Assembly: GCA_035277145.1 (NCBI GenBank)
Contig: DATELA010000050.1
Span: forward strand, 62,001 to 126,000
DNA: 64,000 nt
Direction of reading: 5' to 3'
Source: DASRAP01 sp035277145
Lineage (GTDB): Bacteria; Gemmatimonadota; Gemmatimonadetes; Gemmatimonadales; Gemmatimonadaceae
The notes under the pieces are model-generated. The model was given only the letters and a program-made list of their open reading frames with translations, had not been told where the DNA came from and ran no database searches. This document shows, in pieces, positions 35,894 to 43,371 of the stretch; positions within the stretch are counted from its first letter, which is position 1; each line of letters begins with the position of its first letter. The translations under genes and the position numbers were made by a program.

Positions 35894-36047
35894 CAAACGC
35901 AACGCAGAGCCGCAGAGAACGCAGAGCGCCGCAGAGAAAAAACTTGTGGTAACAACGCTCACGTATCGGGCTCGTGCCCGGCGCGAGCTGTTACAACAAG
36001 TCCTTCTCTGCGAACCTCTGCGTTCTCTGCGGCTCCGCGTTGCGTTT
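35894..36047. repeat. Long palindromic repeat, copy B
   Basis: Same family as copy A: arms CAAACGCAACGCAGAGCC / GGCTCCGCGTTGCGTTT. The centre holds its own hairpin CGGGCTCGTGCCCG, unlike the centres of the other copies. It lies between the convergent ends of the diguanylate cyclase and PhzF genes; its last bases supply the PhzF stop codon. Confidence 0.93.
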
Positions 36048-36969
36048 ACGCGCTGCCGTCAGGAATGCGGAGGACTCCTTCGGCGACGAGGACGGTCTTA
36101 CCGCCAACCCGAACGGCAGAGATAGCGCCGTCGGCTTTGTCGGCCTCGATGAACAACTGGCTCGGCCGTCCCATTTCGACGCCTTGGTCGACGGACCATT
36201 TGAACGTGCCACCGCGCTCGGTGAGCTTCGACGCGAGATAGCCAGCGAGGCAGGCGTTTGCAGAACCCGTCGCGGGATCTTCGGGCACCGACAAGCCAGG
36301 CACGAACACACGCGCGCGGAAATGCGCGTCGCCACCGTTTGCGTCGGGCGCGAACACCATCACGTTCGGTGCCCATGACGACTTGAGTGTTTCTTCCCAC
36401 GCTTCAGTGCGCACGCGCGCGCGACCAACTGCGGCGACGTCGCGCACCGGCACAATCAAAAACGGCAATCCGCACGACACGGCCTGCGGTCCCTGCGCGC
36501 CGAATACCACGTCGTTGGTTTCGAGCGACAGAATTTTCGCGAGTACACCGCGCGACGGCGACGGTGGACCAAACTCCGGCATCTTCGCAACTGAGAATTG
36601 CGCAAACGTCGGCGTGCCGGCTTCCATCGTCACAACCACGCGGATCGGTCCGACGCCTTCTTCAAGTACGAGCGTCGCGCTCTCGCCCGAAACTTTGACG
36701 GCGCGCGTCGCAACCAGCACGTGCGCCGTTCCAATCGTCGGGTGTCCCGCAAACGGTACTTCGCCGCCCGGCGTGAAAATGCGCACCCGCCGCGTGTTGG
36801 CTTTGTCAGCCGGCGGATAACAGAACGTCGTCTCGGAGTAGTTGAACTCGCGCGTGATCGGTAACAACAACTCGTCGGGAATTCCCGTTGCGTCGGGAAT
36901 TACCGCGAGTTGATTCCCGCCAAACGTCTTATCGGTAAAGACGTCTGCAGTGACGTACCGAACTTCCAC
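36046..36969 (-). CDS. PhzF-family isomerase
   Basis: 307 residues. The catalytic Glu is Glu46 in NYSETTF. FTPGGEVPFAGHPTIGTAHV and EDPATGSANACLAGYLASKL are the two family signature blocks, in mirrored halves as expected for the diaminopimelate-epimerase fold. PhzF enzymes isomerise small acids; outside phenazine loci the substrate is usually unknown and no other phenazine genes are present. It is likely co-transcribed with pruA (the start is only 5 bp after the pruA stop). The stop codon lies in palindrome copy B, so the last codons were probably set by repeat insertion. Confidence 0.92.
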   Translation of the reverse strand: MEVRYVTADVFTDKTFGGNQLAVIPDATGIPDELLLPITREFNYSETTFCYPPADKANTRRVRIFTPGGEVPFAGHPTIGTAHVLVATRAVKVSGESATLVLEEGVGPIRVVVTMEAGTPTFAQFSVAKMPEFGPPSPSRGVLAKILSLETNDVVFGAQGPQAVSCGLPFLIVPVRDVAAVGRARVRTEAWEETLKSSWAPNVMVFAPDANGGDAHFRARVFVPGLSVPEDPATGSANACLAGYLASKLTERGGTFKWSVDQGVEMGRPSQLFIEADKADGAISAVRVGGKTVLVAEGVLRIPDGSA

Positions 36970-36974
36970 GTTCG

Positions 36975-38606
36975 TTACTCAGCGCCGAGGAACGGATACG
37001 TCCAGTCACGCGGCGGCGCGAGATTCTCTTTCATCGTACGTGCACTTACCCAGCGAACGAGATTGAGTTTCGAGCCGGCTTTGTCGTTCGTGCCGCTCGC
37101 GCGCGCACCACCGAACGGCTGCTGGCCAACCACCGCGCCCGTCGGCTTGTCGTTGACGTAGAAGTTGCCCGCCGAGTGACGCAGCCTGGCCTGTGCTTCG
37201 CGCACCGCGCCGCGATCCTGCGAGAACACCGCGCCTGTGAGCGCATACGGCGACGTCTTGTCGACCACGCCGAGGATCTGCGACCACTTGGAATCGTCAT
37301 AGACGTGCATCGTCATGACCGGGCCGAAGATTTCCTCGCACAGCAAGCGGTAAGAGGGATCCTTCGTTTCCACGAGCGTCGGCTCTACGAACCAGCCCTT
37401 CTTGTCCGACGATCCACCACCGCTGAGGATCTTCGCGTTCTTCTTTGCGTCCGCGATGTACTCGGTGATGCGCGCGAACGCGCGCTTGTCGATCACCGCA
37501 CCCATGAAGTTTCTGAAGTCGCGCGTGTCGCCGACTTTGATCTGCTCCATCATGCCGACGACGAGCTCCTTCACTTTCGGAGCGATCGATTTCGGAATGT
37601 ACGAGCGGCTGGCCGCCGAACACTTCTGACCCTGATACTCGAACGCACCACGCACGATCGCGACCGCAAGCGCCTCGACGTCTGCCGACGGATGCGCGAC
37701 GATGAAATCCTTGCCGCCCGTTTCACCCACAATGCGCGGATAGCTGCGGTACTTCTCGATGTTTGCGCCGATCGTCTTCCACATCGACTGGAACACACCC
37801 GTGCTGCCCGTGAAGTGCACGCCGGCAAGCTCTTCGCTCGCGAGCACGCTGCTTGAAATCATCGACGCGTCGCCCGGCAGGAAATTGATGACGCCCGGTG
37901 GCAGGCCCGCTTCGACGAACAGCTTGTACGTGTACCACGAACTGAGCACCGCAGACGTCGCGGGTTTCCACAGCACCGTGTTGCCCATGAGCGCGGGCGA
38001 AGACGACAGGTTGCCACCGATCGCTGTGAAGTTGAACGGCGTCACCGCGAACACGAATCCTTCGAGCGGGCGATAATCGCTCACGTTCCACATAGAGTGA
38101 TCGCCGATCGGCTGTTCGCGATACAGCTCTTCCGCGAATCCTGCGTTGAAACGAAAGAAGTCGATCATTTCCGCTGCCGCGTCGATCTCCGCCTGGTGAA
38201 TCGTCTTCGATTGGCCGAGCATCGTCGACGCGAGCAGCGTGTCGCGCCACGTCGTCGTGAGCAATTCGGCCGCCTTGAGAAGGACGGCGGCGCGATCTTC
38301 CCACGACCACGTTGACCAGTCTTTCCACGCTTTGCGCGATGCAGCGATTGCGGCCTGGATATCCTTCGGACGCGCCTTGTGCATGCGTGCGAGCACGTGT
38401 CCGTGCGCGTGCGGCATTACCACGTTCGACGTATCGCCAGTAAAGATCTCCTCGCCACCGACCACCACCGGGATGTCGATCTTTTCCGACGCCATCGACT
38501 TGAGCCGGGCTTTGACCGATGCGCGTTCGGGTGAACCGGGCGCATATACGCGGACGGGTTCGTTAGTCGGGACGGGAACGCGGCGCAAACCGTTAAAGTC
38601 GGACAT
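36975..38606 (-). CDS. pruA: L-glutamate gamma-semialdehyde dehydrogenase
   Basis: Oxidises glutamate-5-semialdehyde (from proline via P5C) to glutamate with NAD+. It is 543 residues, the normal single-domain length. Catalytic Cys329 is in EYQGQKCSAASR and the general-base Glu295 in IVGETGGKD. FNFTAIGGNLSSSPALMGNT and VLWKPATSA are the NAD-binding strand and loop. There is no proline dehydrogenase (putA/prodh) in the window. The leader contains a GACGAGAN array and an intrinsic terminator, suggesting attenuation. It is followed by PhzF in a two-gene unit. Confidence 0.94.
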   Translation of the reverse strand: MSDFNGLRRVPVPTNEPVRVYAPGSPERASVKARLKSMASEKIDIPVVVGGEEIFTGDTSNVVMPHAHGHVLARMHKARPKDIQAAIAASRKAWKDWSTWSWEDRAAVLLKAAELLTTTWRDTLLASTMLGQSKTIHQAEIDAAAEMIDFFRFNAGFAEELYREQPIGDHSMWNVSDYRPLEGFVFAVTPFNFTAIGGNLSSSPALMGNTVLWKPATSAVLSSWYTYKLFVEAGLPPGVINFLPGDASMISSSVLASEELAGVHFTGSTGVFQSMWKTIGANIEKYRSYPRIVGETGGKDFIVAHPSADVEALAVAIVRGAFEYQGQKCSAASRSYIPKSIAPKVKELVVGMMEQIKVGDTRDFRNFMGAVIDKRAFARITEYIADAKKNAKILSGGGSSDKKGWFVEPTLVETKDPSYRLLCEEIFGPVMTMHVYDDSKWSQILGVVDKTSPYALTGAVFSQDRGAVREAQARLRHSAGNFYVNDKPTGAVVGQQPFGGARASGTNDKAGSKLNLVRWVSARTMKENLAPPRDWTYPFLGAE

Positions 38607-38613
38607 GTCTGGG

Positions 38614-38646
38614 GACGAGAATTAAGAGAGGACGAGAAGACGAGAG
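38614..38646. repeat. Degenerate octamer array GACGAGAN
   Basis: GACGAGAA, a nine-base interruption, then GACGAGAA GACGAGAG. It lies 7 bp upstream of the pruA ATG, within its leader, between the ATG and the terminator at 38649. Confidence 0.75.
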
Positions 38647-38648
38647 AC

Positions 38649-38672
38649 AAAAAAGGCGGCTCCTGGCCGCCT
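38649..38672 (-). terminator. Rho-independent terminator in the pruA leader
   Basis: On the minus strand: AGGCGGC-CAGGA-GCCGCCT followed by TTTTTT. It is a full intrinsic terminator yet lies 42 bp upstream of the pruA start, with no minus-strand gene behind it for several kb. A TATAAG box lies just upstream at about 38683-38678. It could attenuate pruA or end stray transcripts. Confidence 0.72.
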
Positions 38673-38755
38673 GCGAATCTTATAGCCGGAACCAATGCTT
38701 TGCGCGGGTGTTCGCGGGGCGATAACGTCACTGTCCGGCGCCTTTTGGAGATGCG

Positions 38756-39430
38756 ATGAAGACCCTCGTGGCCGAAGACGATCCGTCAATCAGGCTTTTG
38801 CACGTTACCGCGCTCAAACAGCGTGGCCACCACGTATTGGAGGCCGACGACGGCGACGTGGCGTGGAAGCTCTTCGAAAAGGAGCACCCGTCGCTCCTGA
38901 TTCTGGATTGGCAAATGCCACGGCTCGACGGCTTGTCGCTCACGCGTCGCATTCGCGAGGCTGAAGCGGAGCGCGCGGCGTTCATTCTCATGGTGACCGC
39001 GCGGGACCAGGAGGACGATCTGCTGACGTCGCTCGACGCTGGTGCAGACGACTACTTGTCCAAGCCGTTCACCCCCGACGCGTTACAGGCGCGGCTCAAC
39101 ATCGCCGAGCGGCGGATTGCGGTCGATCGCGAACATCGCAAGACCGAAGCGGCGTTGCGCGAGGCGCGATATCTCGCCGGCATTGGCGAAACGGCCGTGG
39201 CTCTGCAACACGAGATCAACAATCCGCTCGCGGCCGTGGTTGGCAACGTGCAGCTACTCGAGCGTGGCATGGTTCCCGCGAACGAAATGCAGTCCGTCAT
39301 GCACGACATCGTCACGCAGAGCAAACGCATTACCGACGTACTCGGCCGGCTGCGCGAGCTGACGCAGGCGCGCTCGGTGGATTACGCGGAGGGCATCAAA
39401 ATGCTCGACCTTACCAAGCACCAGGAGTGA
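38756..39430 (+). CDS. Response-regulator receiver fused to an ATPase-less DHp (HisKA) domain
   Basis: 224 residues. The receiver (1-120) is complete: Glu7/Asp8/Asp9 acid pocket, phosphoacceptor Asp51, Thr81, Lys103 (YLSKPF). A linker helix (120-140) leads to a DHp-like helix with His152 in ALQHEINNPLAAVVGNVQLL, a kinase H-box. The protein ends after the second DHp helix; no N, G1 or G2 ATP-binding boxes follow. It may therefore act as a phosphotransfer dimer or a truncated kinase. The stop is 1 bp before the nfo GTG, so the two are translated together. Confidence 0.88.
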   Translation: MKTLVAEDDPSIRLLHVTALKQRGHHVLEADDGDVAWKLFEKEHPSLLILDWQMPRLDGLSLTRRIREAEAERAAFILMVTARDQEDDLLTSLDAGADDYLSKPFTPDALQARLNIAERRIAVDREHRKTEAALREARYLAGIGETAVALQHEINNPLAAVVGNVQLLERGMVPANEMQSVMHDIVTQSKRITDVLGRLRELTQARSVDYAEGIKMLDLTKHQE

Positions 39431-39431
39431 C

Positions 39432-40322
39432 GTGGCGCATTTCATCGGTGCGCATTCGAGGGACAACGGCGGGATCGATCAAGCGGTAAGGCGCGCTGCG
39501 TCGGCGCAGATGAGTGCGCTGCAAGTGTTTTCCGCGGTCCCCAAGTACTACAACGACAAAGTGAGTGTGAAGCCGGAGCGCGCTGCGCGATTTCGTGAGG
39601 CGCTCGCGGCGGCGAACATCGCTCCGGCCAATGTGGTCGTGCACGCGGGTTATGTGCTCAACACCGCGTCGCCTGAGCCTGATAAGGCGGAAAAGGCCGC
39701 TGCTGCACTCGCGAAAGAACTCGAGCGGACGACGGCGCTTGGCGCTCTGGGGTGCTGCTTTCACCCGGGGTCAGCGCTGACCAGTGATGTGGAAAGCGCG
39801 CTCGCGCGTGCCGGAGATGCGGTAGTGCGCGCAATCGAGTCGGTGCCGAATGGGGCGCGCGTTCTCATAGAGAACACGGCGGGGGCGGGGAAAACGGTGG
39901 GGCGCACGCCGCAGGAAATCGCCGCCATGCTCGCGCGCGTGCCGTCGGTGTTGCGCGGGCGCGCTGGCTACGGATTAGACACTTGTCATCTATTTGCGGC
40001 TGGTCACGACATCGCATCGTCACCCGAGACGCAGCGCGCTGTGATCGATGCATTCGTTGATGCGGCTGGAGAGTTGCCCGCGTTCATTCACCTGAACGAT
40101 TCGGAGGGCGCGTTCGGGTCGAATCGCGATCGGCACGCGCTCATAGGAGAAGGCGCAATTGGCATAGCGCCATTCGGGTGGCTGCTTGCCGATACACGCT
40201 CGCGCGACATCCCGCTCATACTCGAGACGCCGCAGTCGGATGTGGAAATTCCAGACGACGACGCGCAGGCGGACGCGAATGATGCGCGGATGATGGCGCT
40301 GCTGCGAGGCCTGATTTCATAG
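39432..40322 (+). CDS. nfo: Deoxyribonuclease IV (AP endonuclease)
   Basis: Cuts DNA at abasic and some oxidised sites, the incision step of base excision repair. It is 296 residues, GTG start. The trinuclear zinc ligands lie in conserved AP2Ec blocks: NVVVHAGY (His), CFHPGS (His), RVLIENTAGAG (Glu), YGLDTCHLFAAGHD (Asp, His), FIHLNDSEGAFGSNRDRH and LILETPQSD (Glu). The length matches Nfo. It is joined without gap to a receiver-DHp gene, an unusual regulator-repair pairing. Confidence 0.93.
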   Translation: MAHFIGAHSRDNGGIDQAVRRAASAQMSALQVFSAVPKYYNDKVSVKPERAARFREALAAANIAPANVVVHAGYVLNTASPEPDKAEKAAAALAKELERTTALGALGCCFHPGSALTSDVESALARAGDAVVRAIESVPNGARVLIENTAGAGKTVGRTPQEIAAMLARVPSVLRGRAGYGLDTCHLFAAGHDIASSPETQRAVIDAFVDAAGELPAFIHLNDSEGAFGSNRDRHALIGEGAIGIAPFGWLLADTRSRDIPLILETPQSDVEIPDDDAQADANDARMMALLRGLIS

Positions 40323-40342
40323 GGAAAAATGCGGTTTTCAGA

Positions 40343-40475
40343 GGGGAAAAATCACGTTTCAGCGATGACGGGCGGTTTTCCCCTATGAAGAGTCCCGATT
40401 CCTCCTATGAAGTTGCCTATTGCGCGTCTCTAGAGACCACTTAGCTTTTCGCGCGTCGGGTCGGCGAACGCCGAC
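40343..40475. promoter_or_regulatory. Inverted repeats in the region before the SWIB gene
   Basis: The 186 bp between nfo and the SWIB gene holds GGGGAAAA (40343-40350) / TTTTCCCC (40376-40383), a perfect 12-bp palindrome GTCTCTAGAGAC (40426-40437), and a hairpin GTCGGC-GAAC-GCCGAC (40460-40475) 33 bp before the SWIB ATG. The first may terminate nfo and the others may be operator and leader. No clear -35/-10 pair was assigned. Confidence 0.45.
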
Positions 40476-40508
40476 TCTGAGTCGCACACTCTGCCGGGAG
40501 AGTTTGAG

Positions 40509-40814
40509 ATGGCGAAGAAGAAAGCGAAGAAGGCCGCGAAGAAAGGAAAGAAGAAGAGCGGCCGCAAACCGAATGCGGCGTTCATGAAGCCGGTGCAGCC
40601 GAACGACAAGCTCGCCGCAGTGGTTGGTGGCAGCGCAATGCCGCGCACGGAAATCACGAAGAAGCTCTGGGCGTACATCAAGCGGAACGGACTCCAGGAC
40701 AAGAAGAACCGCCGCATGATCAACGCCGACGACAAGCTCAAGGCCGTGTTCGGTGGCAAGGGCCAGGTCAACATGTTCCAGATGACCGCGCTGGTGTCGA
40801 AGAACATCAAGTAG
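40509..40814 (+). CDS. SWIB/MDM2-domain protein with lysine-rich tail
   Basis: 101 residues. The first 20 are mostly Lys/Ala (AKKKAKKAAKKGKKKSGRK), like histone H1 or HU-extension tails, and probably bind DNA. The rest is a complete SWIB fold: NDKLAAVVGGSAMPRTEITKKLWAYIKRNGL...MINADDKLKAVFG. Bacterial SWIB proteins are linked to chromosome compaction in Chlamydia; function elsewhere is open. A good ribosome site (GGGAGAG) precedes ATG 40509. It stands alone before lepB. Confidence 0.92.
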   Translation: MAKKKAKKAAKKGKKKSGRKPNAAFMKPVQPNDKLAAVVGGSAMPRTEITKKLWAYIKRNGLQDKKNRRMINADDKLKAVFGGKGQVNMFQMTALVSKNIK

Positions 40815-40904
40815 TTCGGAACTCGCACCGCGCACGCCCGTACGTGAGGGGGGCGGCGCCACATTGGCCCGCCCCCTTCGCACGTCACCCCGTCTCGATT
40901 ACAC

Positions 40905-41702
40905 GTGGCCAAGAAGTCGCAGAGCAGCGAAAAGCCCGCATCTACTGCTGTCGCAGACGCGCGCGGGACACCGCGCAAGGGAGGCCGGGCGTGGGAGAAC
41001 ATCAAATCGATCGCGATTACCGTCGCGGTCTTTTTATTCTTGCGGGCGTTCTTCATCGAGGCGTACCGCATTCCGTCGGGATCGATGGTGCCAACGCTCT
41101 TGATCGGCGATTGGCTGTTCGTCAACAAGCTGCGCTACGGCCCGCACGTTCCATTCACGAAATGGAATCTTCCGGGATACGCTGAACCCAAGCGCGGTGA
41201 TGTCGCGGTGTTCGTGTCGCCGTTTCAAACCGACATGCCGCCGGGTGATGATCCAACGCCGACGCTGGTCAAACGCGTGCAAGGCATTCCCGGCGATACG
41301 CTCCACATGCGCGACGGCATGCTCTACCTGAACGGCGAACCGCGTCCGCTGCCGCACAAAATCGACACGCTCGGCGATCCGCATCAGCGCAATCCGTTGT
41401 TTGCGTGGCAAAAGGAACACGCGCTCAAACAGTCGCGCTTTGGCGCTGCGCCCGACGATCCCGATCTCGACAACTGGGGCCCAATCGTCGTACCGCCGGG
41501 CCACTATTTCATGATGGGCGACGCGCGCTACGACTCGAAGGACAGCCGTTACTGGGGACTCGTGCCGCGCGCGAATTTCCGCGGACGCACGCTCTTCGTG
41601 TACTACTCGTTCAAGAGCGGAGACGCGTCGGACAGAACGGACAGACCGTTGCCGGCGATTACGGCAATCCGCTGGGGCAGAATCGGAGACATAGTCCGGT
41701 AG
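40905..41702 (+). CDS. lepB: Signal peptidase I
   Basis: Membrane serine protease that removes signal peptides of exported proteins. It is 265 residues, GTG start. A Lys/Ser-rich cytosolic tail precedes one membrane segment (about 33-51). Catalytic Ser60 is in RIPSGSMVPTL and the general-base Lys123 in LVKRVQGIPGD. GHYFMMGDARYDSKDSR (box E) is present near residue 200. The topology, one transmembrane segment with a periplasmic catalytic domain, matches the compact LepB type. The gene appears to be monocistronic. Confidence 0.94.
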   Translation: MAKKSQSSEKPASTAVADARGTPRKGGRAWENIKSIAITVAVFLFLRAFFIEAYRIPSGSMVPTLLIGDWLFVNKLRYGPHVPFTKWNLPGYAEPKRGDVAVFVSPFQTDMPPGDDPTPTLVKRVQGIPGDTLHMRDGMLYLNGEPRPLPHKIDTLGDPHQRNPLFAWQKEHALKQSRFGAAPDDPDLDNWGPIVVPPGHYFMMGDARYDSKDSRYWGLVPRANFRGRTLFVYYSFKSGDASDRTDRPLPAITAIRWGRIGDIVR

Positions 41703-41853
41703 CGACGAGGAACGAGGATCGAAAACGAAGAAGCGAGGGGACAGGGCTGGAGCAGACGGAGAAATGAGAGCTCCCTCACACTCCGCGCCTCCATCTTCTT
41801 CAACTCGATTCTGGCCCCTCTCATTCGCTCCTCGATCCTATATTTTGCGGTCT

Positions 41854-42219
41854 ATGAAGCGTCTGATTGTCGTTGGGGATCGCGTTCTGGTTCGCGGCGA
41901 AGATGGAGAGCAACGCAGCCGCGTTGGTCTCTATTTGCCGCCGACGGCGGTTGACGCGCAGCAAGTGCAGGGCGGCGATGTCGTCGCCACAGGACCCGGC
42001 CAGCCCATGCCCGACCTCGGCGATGCGTCGTCTGATGAGCCGTGGCGCCATCAGCCGCGCGAGACGCGGTACGTACCGATGCAAGCGAAAGTCGGCGACT
42101 ATGCGTTGTTCTTTCGCAAGGCTGCCGTGGAAATCACCTTCGAAAACGAGCGTTATCTCGTCGTGCCGCAGCACGCCATTCTCGCGATTGTGCGCGATGG
42201 CGCCGCGCGGGACGAGTGA
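41854..42219 (+). CDS. GroES-like co-chaperonin homologue
   Basis: 121 residues from ATG 41854; the frame stays open upstream but only as intergenic sequence. The Cpn10 fold is visible in MKRLIVVGDRVLVRGEDGEQRSRVGLYLPP, GGDVVATGPG and the C-terminal YLVVPQHAILAIV. It is longer than GroES (about 97) by an insert near 60-85 (PDLGDASSDEPWRHQPRE), and the mobile-loop region differs (RVGLYLPPTAVDAQQ). No groEL is adjacent. It is probably an auxiliary Cpn10 paralogue. The region 41703-41853 before it holds only a degenerate GACGAG-like purine tract. Confidence 0.85.
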   Translation: MKRLIVVGDRVLVRGEDGEQRSRVGLYLPPTAVDAQQVQGGDVVATGPGQPMPDLGDASSDEPWRHQPRETRYVPMQAKVGDYALFFRKAAVEITFENERYLVVPQHAILAIVRDGAARDE

Positions 42220-42237
42220 TGTCGCTGGAGAATCACC

Positions 42238-42678
42238 ATGTCGATGTATCCGGAACCCATGATCGCCCCGATGCGCGCAGAGCTGACGTCGGTTGGATTC
42301 ACTGAGCTGCGCAACGCATCAGAAGTCGATGGCGCACTGAACAAAGCGACAGGCACAACGTTGCTCGTCGTCAATTCGATGTGCGGTTGCGCAGCGCGCA
42401 ACGCGCGTCCCGCAATTCGCAGCGCGATTCAGCACAGCGCGCGTCCTGAAAAGCTCGTGACCGTGTTTGCGGGCCAGGATGGCGAAGCGACGAAGCAGGC
42501 GCGCACGTACATCACGGGGTACGCGCCGTCATCGCCGTCGATCGCGCTGCTCAAGGACGGCGAACTCGTCTACATGATGGAGCGCTGGCAGATCGAAGGA
42601 CGCGACGCGCAGACCATCGCCGCCGATCTCACGGCTGCATTCGACGAGCACTGCGCAGGGAACACCGTAGCGCGGTGA
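42238..42678 (+). CDS. BrxA/BrxB-family bacilliredoxin
   Basis: 146 residues of the YphP/YqiW family: the active-site motif is Cys49-Gly50-Cys51 in VVNSMCGCAARNARP, the family's CGC form. These proteins reduce protein-bacillithiol mixed disulfides, so the organism may make bacillithiol or a related thiol, although no bsh gene is in the window. A good start at 42238 lies 18 bp after the GroES-like stop. The stop TGA overlaps the next gene's ATG (42678), so translation is coupled. Confidence 0.92.
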   Translation: MSMYPEPMIAPMRAELTSVGFTELRNASEVDGALNKATGTTLLVVNSMCGCAARNARPAIRSAIQHSARPEKLVTVFAGQDGEATKQARTYITGYAPSSPSIALLKDGELVYMMERWQIEGRDAQTIAADLTAAFDEHCAGNTVAR

Positions 42679-43358
42679 TGTTCGTGCCGCGCGGCCGCGC
42701 GGCGCCGCGCGCAATCACGATGTTCGTGGCGAGCACGCTCACTGTGCTCGCCACCGTCACGTGCGGCGAACGCAGTGACGCAACGGATCCAACGGACGAT
42801 CCGCGTCTCGCGGACTCGGTTGCGACGATCACGATCACGCCGGCGAATGCATCGGTCGGCGTGGGTGCGACGCTGGAGCTCAGCGCGTTACTCACGGATT
42901 CATCCGGCGCGACGGTGGTTGGTCCGTCAGTGGATTGGACGTCGGCGAACACGGGCATCGCGCGCGTGCGTGACGGTGGTCCCATTCTCGGTATCGTGAC
43001 CGGCACTGCGATCGGTGATGTCACGATCACAGCAACGCTGACTGCGCCGAGTGGTGACAAGGTTGCGACGACGACGGTGAGCGTTGTGCCTGCGGTTGTT
43101 GCGAATGTGTCCGTTGTGCCGGGCGTTCTTTCGCTCGGCGTTGGGCGCAGTGAGCAACTCACTGCGATCGTCACCGACGCGCAGGGGAATCCGTTAACTG
43201 GGCGCGTCGTGCAATGGACGTCGACTTCGGGCGCAGTGATCGTCGACGACTTTGGGCGCGTGACCGGCGTGTTCACGGGCACCGCGACGATCACCGCGAC
43301 GTGCGAAGGTCAGCAGGGCACAGCGTACATCACGGTCAACGCACTTTCGCCGAGCTGA
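42678..43358 (+). CDS. Ig-like (BIG2) domain lipoprotein
   Basis: 226 residues from ATG 42678. A signal and lipobox near TLTVLATVTC place it on the membrane. Two bacterial Ig-like BIG2 domains follow (about 48-135 and 138-225), each ending in TATIT-type strands; DWTSANTGIARV and VQWTSTSGAVIV mark the conserved W-T-S-x-x-x core. It is probably a surface or periplasmic structural or adhesion protein, often of unknown partner. Coupled start with the bacilliredoxin. It ends 13 bp from the convergent ABC permease. Confidence 0.85.
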   Translation: MFVPRGRAAPRAITMFVASTLTVLATVTCGERSDATDPTDDPRLADSVATITITPANASVGVGATLELSALLTDSSGATVVGPSVDWTSANTGIARVRDGGPILGIVTGTAIGDVTITATLTAPSGDKVATTTVSVVPAVVANVSVVPGVLSLGVGRSEQLTAIVTDAQGNPLTGRVVQWTSTSGAVIVDDFGRVTGVFTGTATITATCEGQQGTAYITVNALSPS

Positions 43359-43371
43359 GTCTCGCGGGGAG

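Noticed and set aside
36046..36969. Phenazine biosynthesis locus
   Set aside because: Only a PhzF homologue is present; no phzA-E/G genes nearby, and PhzF relatives are widespread without phenazines.
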